A DNA stretch of 64,000 bases. Source: Melioribacteraceae bacterium. GTDB taxonomy: Bacteria; Bacteroidota; Ignavibacteria; Ignavibacteriales; Melioribacteraceae. Shown one piece after another: positions 59,731 through 64,000 of this stretch (position 1 is the first letter of the stretch; each line of letters opens with the position of its first letter). Under the pieces are notes generated by a model, which saw only the letters and a program-made list of their open reading frames with translations, had not been told where the DNA came from and made no database searches. The position numbers were made by a program, and so were the translations under genes. The DNA is taken from the NCBI GenBank assembly GCA_021740785.1, contig JAIOZI010000022.1:1-64000 (forward strand), in the 5' to 3' direction.

Positions 59731-62652
59731 ATGAAGCGTTTAATTCTTTGTATAATAGTGACAATGAATCCAATTATTAGTTGGTCACAAAACAATACAT
59801 TCGATATCACATTCAATGATTTTGCAGATATTGCAGCCGGTCAGCAAGTAGAAGTTTTACAAGGAGGATCGCTTTTAATTGCCGGTTCAACATACAACAC
59901 CTCAACAACTGAATCACCATTCTTTTTAGCGAATATTGATACAAACGGAAATATGTTATGGGGAAATATTTATGAAAACACATTTGCTTATAGTGATGAT
60001 TATAACAAGATTTCACCAATTGCAATTGTTCAAGGGGAAACCGATAAAATAGCAGCCGTATATTCAAAAGCTGTGGGTGATTCGTTTTGCGTTTCATTTG
60101 CTAAATTCTCTCTTGATGGCGAAGTATTGTTAGAAAAAATTATCACGGAGATAAAGCAAGGTTTTGGAATAGATATAGAAATCATTGATGATGGAAACTT
60201 TCTTTTGTCATATTTTTATATAAATGGGTTGAGTGCACTTGTTAAAATTGATTCCGAGGGTGAAGTTATCTGGGAAAAATATTTTCATAATAACACGCAT
60301 CCGTTAATGGATTGTATCGACAACAATACATTTTTATTTAGTGATAATAAAAGACTAATTAAATACAATTCTGCAGGTGATTCCTTAGATTCCGTCATAT
60401 TGGATTCTGTTTTCGATATAACTTCAATAGATGTTACTGAATCCGGAATTCTTGTAAGCACACTTGGGGGATATTTTTATAAAATAGACGAGAACTTAAA
60501 TGTGTTGTGGTCTAATAGAATAACCAATAGCACAAGGATAATGAAAATTATCCATGATAATGTTGGAGGTTATTTAATTAATTGTATATCTGGCAGCAAT
60601 ACTGATATTATAAAAATTTCCTTCGACGGGTCAATTCAGTGGCAAACGGATATTAGGGGACAAACATTTTCGCTTAAACAACTAGCCAATTCCAACATTG
60701 TATTAACCGGTGAGTTGAATGAAGAACTATATTTTGCAAAAACAGATTCTGATGGAATGATATACCAAATTGAATTATTGAAACCAACTGCCGGGCAGGT
60801 TTTGAAATCGTTTAATACATTCAATATAAAATGGTATAGTTCCTCAATAAACACATTAAATATAGAGTTATCAAGTGACGGGGGCGAAAACTGGGAACTG
60901 ATCGAAGCAAATGTAAACGCAACGGATCAACAATACAATTGGAATGTTCCCATTCTTTTTTCTAATAATTGTTTTATAAAACTCAGCTCGGTCGAATACC
61001 CGGAAGTATTTGGAATGAATTCCGAACCTTTTACAATCACCACTTATAAAGAGAACGATTATATTGCTGCAAATGAAGTTAAAATGTGGATTAGAAACAA
61101 TGGCTCAGGTTCTCATAATCCTTTAACCGATGGAGCCGGATTTTTATGGCCCGGTGGAGAAAACGCAACATTACCAGGTGTTTTTTATGATGGATTAGTA
61201 TTCGGCGGGAAATATGATGGAGAAATCCGGGTAAATGGCAGCACTTATAGATCCGGTTTACGTCCGGGGATGATTTTGGAAACAGGTGAACCGGATGATC
61301 CTAATAACCCGCTGTATAGTGTTTTCAAGTTGAATAAGTATTGGGAGTTATTTCCTCCCGGTACTGAGAAGGATATATTCGAATACAATCATGATAACTG
61401 GCCTGTTATTGCCGGTGCGCCTTTCATTGATAACAATAATGATGGCGTATATGATCCTGAAATTGATTCTCCGCGATATTTAGGCGACGAAACTTTATTT
61501 TCCGTTGCAAATGATAAAGATACCACTTACTCTGAGTTCGCTTATGGTTCAGAGCCCATGGGAATTGAATTTCAAACATTGGTTTGGGCTTTTAGTAGTA
61601 TCCCGGGATTGGATGACGTTGTTTATAAAAAATATACTATAATAAATAAAAGTAATACAGTAATTGAAGATATGTATCTTACTTATTGGGCAGATTGTGA
61701 TTTGGGGATTTGGGACGATGACTTTGCCGGATGTGACACCAATTTGAATCTAGGTTACATCTATAATGCCGATGAAAATGATGATGGATATTATGGATAT
61801 TCACCGCCTGCAGTTGGGCATATGTTACTGCAGGGTCCAATAGTACAAGGAGAACCAACAGATACTGCCGTTTTTAAAGAAAAAATATTAGTTGGATATA
61901 AAAATTTACCAATGACTTCATTTGTATTTTACGATGCTTTAAGTACATACTCCATATTACCAGAGGAAGGTAATTATCAGGGTACGTTAGAATTTTATAA
62001 TAACATGCATGGGAAAAAATCCAGCGGAGAGCCATTTATAAATCCAAATACGGATGAAGAAACAATCTTTCCTTTATCCGGAAATCCCGAAGAAGGAATT
62101 GGATGGTATGAAGGGGCTGGGTGGTCAGGTGGACTTTCGAAAGGAGATAGAATTTATGCCATGTCCTCAGGTCCTTTTAATTTTGCTCCCGGAGATACTC
62201 AAGAAGTCGTTTATGCAATTTTTATGGCAGAAGGTTCCGACAATTTGAACAGTGTAACTGAATTAAAAAGCAAAGGGGAATATATTCACCAGTATTTTGA
62301 TGATGTTCTTGCAGATGTTACGAAAGATAATGAAGTGGTAATAAGCGAATATAAATTATATCAAAATTACCCTAACCCGTTTAACCCAACAACAATTATA
62401 GAATTTACAATCCCAACTGTAGAGCGAGATTTATCTCGCTCAAACAGGAGCGAACTAAAGTCCGCTCTACAAACAAAGTTAATAATTTACGATGTGCTGG
62501 GAAGAGAAGTAAAAACACTCATCAACAAACCAATGCAGCCCGGAAAACATAAAGTGGAATTTAGTGCATCAGATTTAGCAAGCGGAGTTTATTTTTATCA
62601 ATTAAAAGCAGGTGATTATATAGATACGAAGAAAATGATACTACTGCGGTAA
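59731..62652 (+). CDS. large T9SS cargo protein, paralogue 2, 973 aa
   Basis: Tandem paralogue of the gene before it, with the same order: signal peptide (about 1-20), N-terminal propeller-like blades (ANIDTNGNMLW), Ig-like stretch (NIELSSDGGENWELI), central conserved block with DNNNDGVYDPEID calcium-type loop and YAMSSGPFNFAPGDTQEVVYAI, then sorting domain from about residue 876 (YQNYPNPFNPTTIIEF). Sequence identity along the central block is high by eye, while N-terminal blades have diverged more. Its sorting-domain loop contains the composite palindrome at 62418-62471. Role unknown; surface adhesion or binding is a guess. Confidence 0.88.
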   Translation: MKRLILCIIVTMNPIISWSQNNTFDITFNDFADIAAGQQVEVLQGGSLLIAGSTYNTSTTESPFFLANIDTNGNMLWGNIYENTFAYSDDYNKISPIAIVQGETDKIAAVYSKAVGDSFCVSFAKFSLDGEVLLEKIITEIKQGFGIDIEIIDDGNFLLSYFYINGLSALVKIDSEGEVIWEKYFHNNTHPLMDCIDNNTFLFSDNKRLIKYNSAGDSLDSVILDSVFDITSIDVTESGILVSTLGGYFYKIDENLNVLWSNRITNSTRIMKIIHDNVGGYLINCISGSNTDIIKISFDGSIQWQTDIRGQTFSLKQLANSNIVLTGELNEELYFAKTDSDGMIYQIELLKPTAGQVLKSFNTFNIKWYSSSINTLNIELSSDGGENWELIEANVNATDQQYNWNVPILFSNNCFIKLSSVEYPEVFGMNSEPFTITTYKENDYIAANEVKMWIRNNGSGSHNPLTDGAGFLWPGGENATLPGVFYDGLVFGGKYDGEIRVNGSTYRSGLRPGMILETGEPDDPNNPLYSVFKLNKYWELFPPGTEKDIFEYNHDNWPVIAGAPFIDNNNDGVYDPEIDSPRYLGDETLFSVANDKDTTYSEFAYGSEPMGIEFQTLVWAFSSIPGLDDVVYKKYTIINKSNTVIEDMYLTYWADCDLGIWDDDFAGCDTNLNLGYIYNADENDDGYYGYSPPAVGHMLLQGPIVQGEPTDTAVFKEKILVGYKNLPMTSFVFYDALSTYSILPEEGNYQGTLEFYNNMHGKKSSGEPFINPNTDEETIFPLSGNPEEGIGWYEGAGWSGGLSKGDRIYAMSSGPFNFAPGDTQEVVYAIFMAEGSDNLNSVTELKSKGEYIHQYFDDVLADVTKDNEVVISEYKLYQNYPNPFNPTTIIEFTIPTVERDLSRSNRSELKSALQTKLIIYDVLGREVKTLINKPMQPGKHKVEFSASDLASGVYFYQLKAGDYIDTKKMILLR
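62418..62471 (+). repeat. in-frame composite palindrome in the sorting domain (copy 3)
   Basis: Outer arms TGTAGAGCG at 62418-62426 and CGCTCTACA at 62463-62471 enclose two inner hairpins: GAGCGAGAT/ATCTCGCTC at 62422-62441 (perfect) and GAGCGAACT/AGTCCGCTC at 62448-62467 (one mismatch). It encodes VERDLSRSNRSELKSALQT in the loop after IEFTIP of paralogue 2. Its left end, ACTGTAGAGCGA, matches ACTGTTGAGCGA of copy 1 and is in the same reading frame. Confidence 0.88.
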
Positions 62653-62680
62653 ATGAAATCAAATGTGACAAATTTTTTAA

Positions 62681-62712
62681 TGGGAAATGTGGGATTAATA
62701 TCACATTTCCCA
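62681..62712 (+). terminator. strong hairpin after paralogue 2
   Basis: TGGGAAATGTG at 62681-62691 pairs perfectly with CACATTTCCCA at 62702-62712. A short CTTTT follows, so it could act as a terminator or mRNA 3' end. A second weaker AGAG...CTCTTTTTT structure lies near 62776-62799. Confidence 0.55.
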
Positions 62713-62946
62713 GACCCAACTTTTAATTAAATATTCTTAGCTCAATTTCTAAGCAATAGAGTTTTCTGCTGTTATAGAGTAAAAAACGCTCTTTTTTATT
62801 GCTTCTCGACTTTCATATTATTTCATTTTCTACGTACTTATACTGATTCTTTTAGACACATTCTTAATTATATTTTGATGTCTGTCATAAAAAGTCAGCA
62901 TGATATATTCGGGGGGATGATAATAAAAAACAATGGAGGTACATAT

Positions 62947-64000
62947 ATGCACCGTGTTCTCTTAGCACGTTCACTATTAATTCTTTCCTTTATCAGTATA
63001 ACCAGCCTTGCGCAATCTAAAACATGGGAAAATACATACCATGATCTCGGTGATTTTTCAGTCGGGTATCAAATTCAATTTATTAATGATGAGCTTATAA
63101 TTGCTGGGTCTAGTAAAAACCAGGGCGCTGATAACTATAGGTTTATCCTAGCCAAAACCGATACAAACGGAAACTTAATTTGGAATACTACATTGGGGAA
63201 TTCACACATTGCATATAAACCCACAAATAAGCTTTCGCCATTTGAAATAATAACAGAAGATATTAACAAAATCGCTGTTACATATTCGAAAGCTTCGGGC
63301 GATACATTTTGTGTCTCCTTTGCAAAGTTTTCGATGGATGGTGAATTGCTGATTGAAAAGACCTTGACTGAAGTAAAAGAAGGATTCGGTGTTGACATTG
63401 AAATAGCAGATAACGGTAGTTTCTTTATTGCTGCAATTGTAAATGGTAACAGACCTGCATTGCTTAAATTAAATCCGAATGGTGATTTATTATGGGTGAA
63501 ATATTTTGAGCCGATTATTGGATTTGATTATAGGACATCCGTACACATTATGGATGATGAAAATTTGCTATTTGCAAACGGACATCAGTTGCTAAAAATA
63601 AATGCAGCAGGAGATTCCCTGGCTGCAATTGAATTGGACTTTTTTCCTTTAAATTATTCTAATGGAAATGATGCAATTTATATTTCTGGTATGAATTATT
63701 ATGCAAAGGTTTATGATGATTTAAATTTGGAATGGTCACATCATATCGGGGGGAATAATTATGATATCCATGTGAAAAATAACGGGAATGCATATTTAGC
63801 TAATGTTTTGTTTGATAGTACGAGAGTATTTTGTATGGACCCAAATGGAGTGCCGCTATGGCGAAAAAGCTTGTATGGAAATATTTATTCAATTGATATA
63901 ACAACGGGTTCGGATATTTATGCTGCAGGTGAATTAGATGAAAAATTACTTGTTGTAAAAGCAGACTCTACTTTTATGGTAAGAGGCATTATTCTTAAGC
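62947..64000 (+). CDS. large T9SS cargo protein, paralogue 3, N-terminal part
   Basis: An ATG at 62947 with GGAGG at 62935-62939 opens a frame that runs off the right edge after 351 codons. The start is a signal peptide (MHRVLLARSLLILSFISITS, ending SLAQS). Then come the same blade-like segments as in the two upstream paralogues: LAKTDTNGNLIWN, SFAKFSMDGELLIEKTLTEV and LLKLNPNGDLLWVKYF. The equivalent positions in paralogue 1 read GFGLDLELSNDGDLYLAG and here GFGVDIEIADNGSFFIAA. The sorting domain lies beyond the window. Confidence 0.85.
   Translation, partial: MHRVLLARSLLILSFISITSLAQSKTWENTYHDLGDFSVGYQIQFINDELIIAGSSKNQGADNYRFILAKTDTNGNLIWNTTLGNSHIAYKPTNKLSPFEIITEDINKIAVTYSKASGDTFCVSFAKFSMDGELLIEKTLTEVKEGFGVDIEIADNGSFFIAAIVNGNRPALLKLNPNGDLLWVKYFEPIIGFDYRTSVHIMDDENLLFANGHQLLKINAAGDSLAAIELDFFPLNYSNGNDAIYISGMNYYAKVYDDLNLEWSHHIGGNNYDIHVKNNGNAYLANVLFDSTRVFCMDPNGVPLWRKSLYGNIYSIDITTGSDIYAAGELDEKLLVVKADSTFMVRGIILK

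Overview
The window looks like a chromosomal segment of an Ignavibacteria-type bacterium (Bacteroidota/Chlorobi side). The best evidence is three proteins that end in a type IX secretion (T9SS) sorting domain opening with the YQNYPNPFNPTT motif typical of that class. An S46 dipeptidyl peptidase, an M28 peptidase, TonB-receptor biology and AT-rich intergenic DNA with a few TAnnTTTG-like -7 elements agree with this. I see no rRNA, tRNA, CRISPR array or intact insertion sequence. The taxonomic call is inference; no marker gene was aligned.

Layout. 1-530: the 3' end of a gene, then a tandem 35-bp repeat and a heptanucleotide array. 1480-3177: a small redox cluster (DUF6132, DUF1858, TlpA-like thioredoxin, heme-binding DUF3365 lipoprotein). 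3232-7403: a glycosyltransferase, a decayed gene and a DPP11-like S46 peptidase. 7404-8161: repeats. 8162-14218: a sulfur operon in which a cysteine-rich MerR regulator precedes a TAT-exported molybdopterin oxidoreductase, a four-cluster ferredoxin and an NrfD membrane anchor (PsrABC/PhsABC type), followed by two YeeE/YedE-type sulfur transporters and a membrane rhodanese-fold protein that lacks the active-site cysteine. 14262-21339: a GH29 fucosidase, an archaeal-type GatD/GatE amidotransferase pair, an aspartase fused to a cyclic-nucleotide-binding-like domain and a tiny basic protein. 21558-31078: M28 peptidase, PstS-like lipoprotein, esterase, AlaS, an ECF sigma/anti-sigma pair, PspC-type membrane proteins and 5-formyl-THF cyclo-ligase.

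31168-34436 is a probable zinc-uptake operon: a Fur-family-like palindrome overlapping a promoter, a small exported protein, a lipoprotein and a ZnuD-like TonB receptor. 34431-38812 is a complete pst operon (pstSCAB-phoU). Next come a sodium:solute symporter, then a long minus-strand block hrcA-grpE-dnaJ-comEA-like-hypothetical-pilM-like-rsmD-coaD. purM, an acyl-CoA ligase and a small outer-membrane-like protein follow. 51157-53824 is a worn accessory patch: a Fic protein behind nested inverted repeats, an orphan gene and a truncated NmrA-family remnant. 53825-64000 holds four large secreted proteins, one BNR-repeat protein and three tandem paralogues, the last running off the window.

The most unusual signals are: palindromic DNA elements carried in frame at the same loop of all three complete T9SS sorting domains; an archaeal-type GatDE operon in a bacterium; the cNMP-like-domain/aspartase fusion; the sulfur operon with a cysteine-less rhodanese ending in a C-terminal Cys; and the palindromic operators before the zinc receptor operon and the Fic gene.
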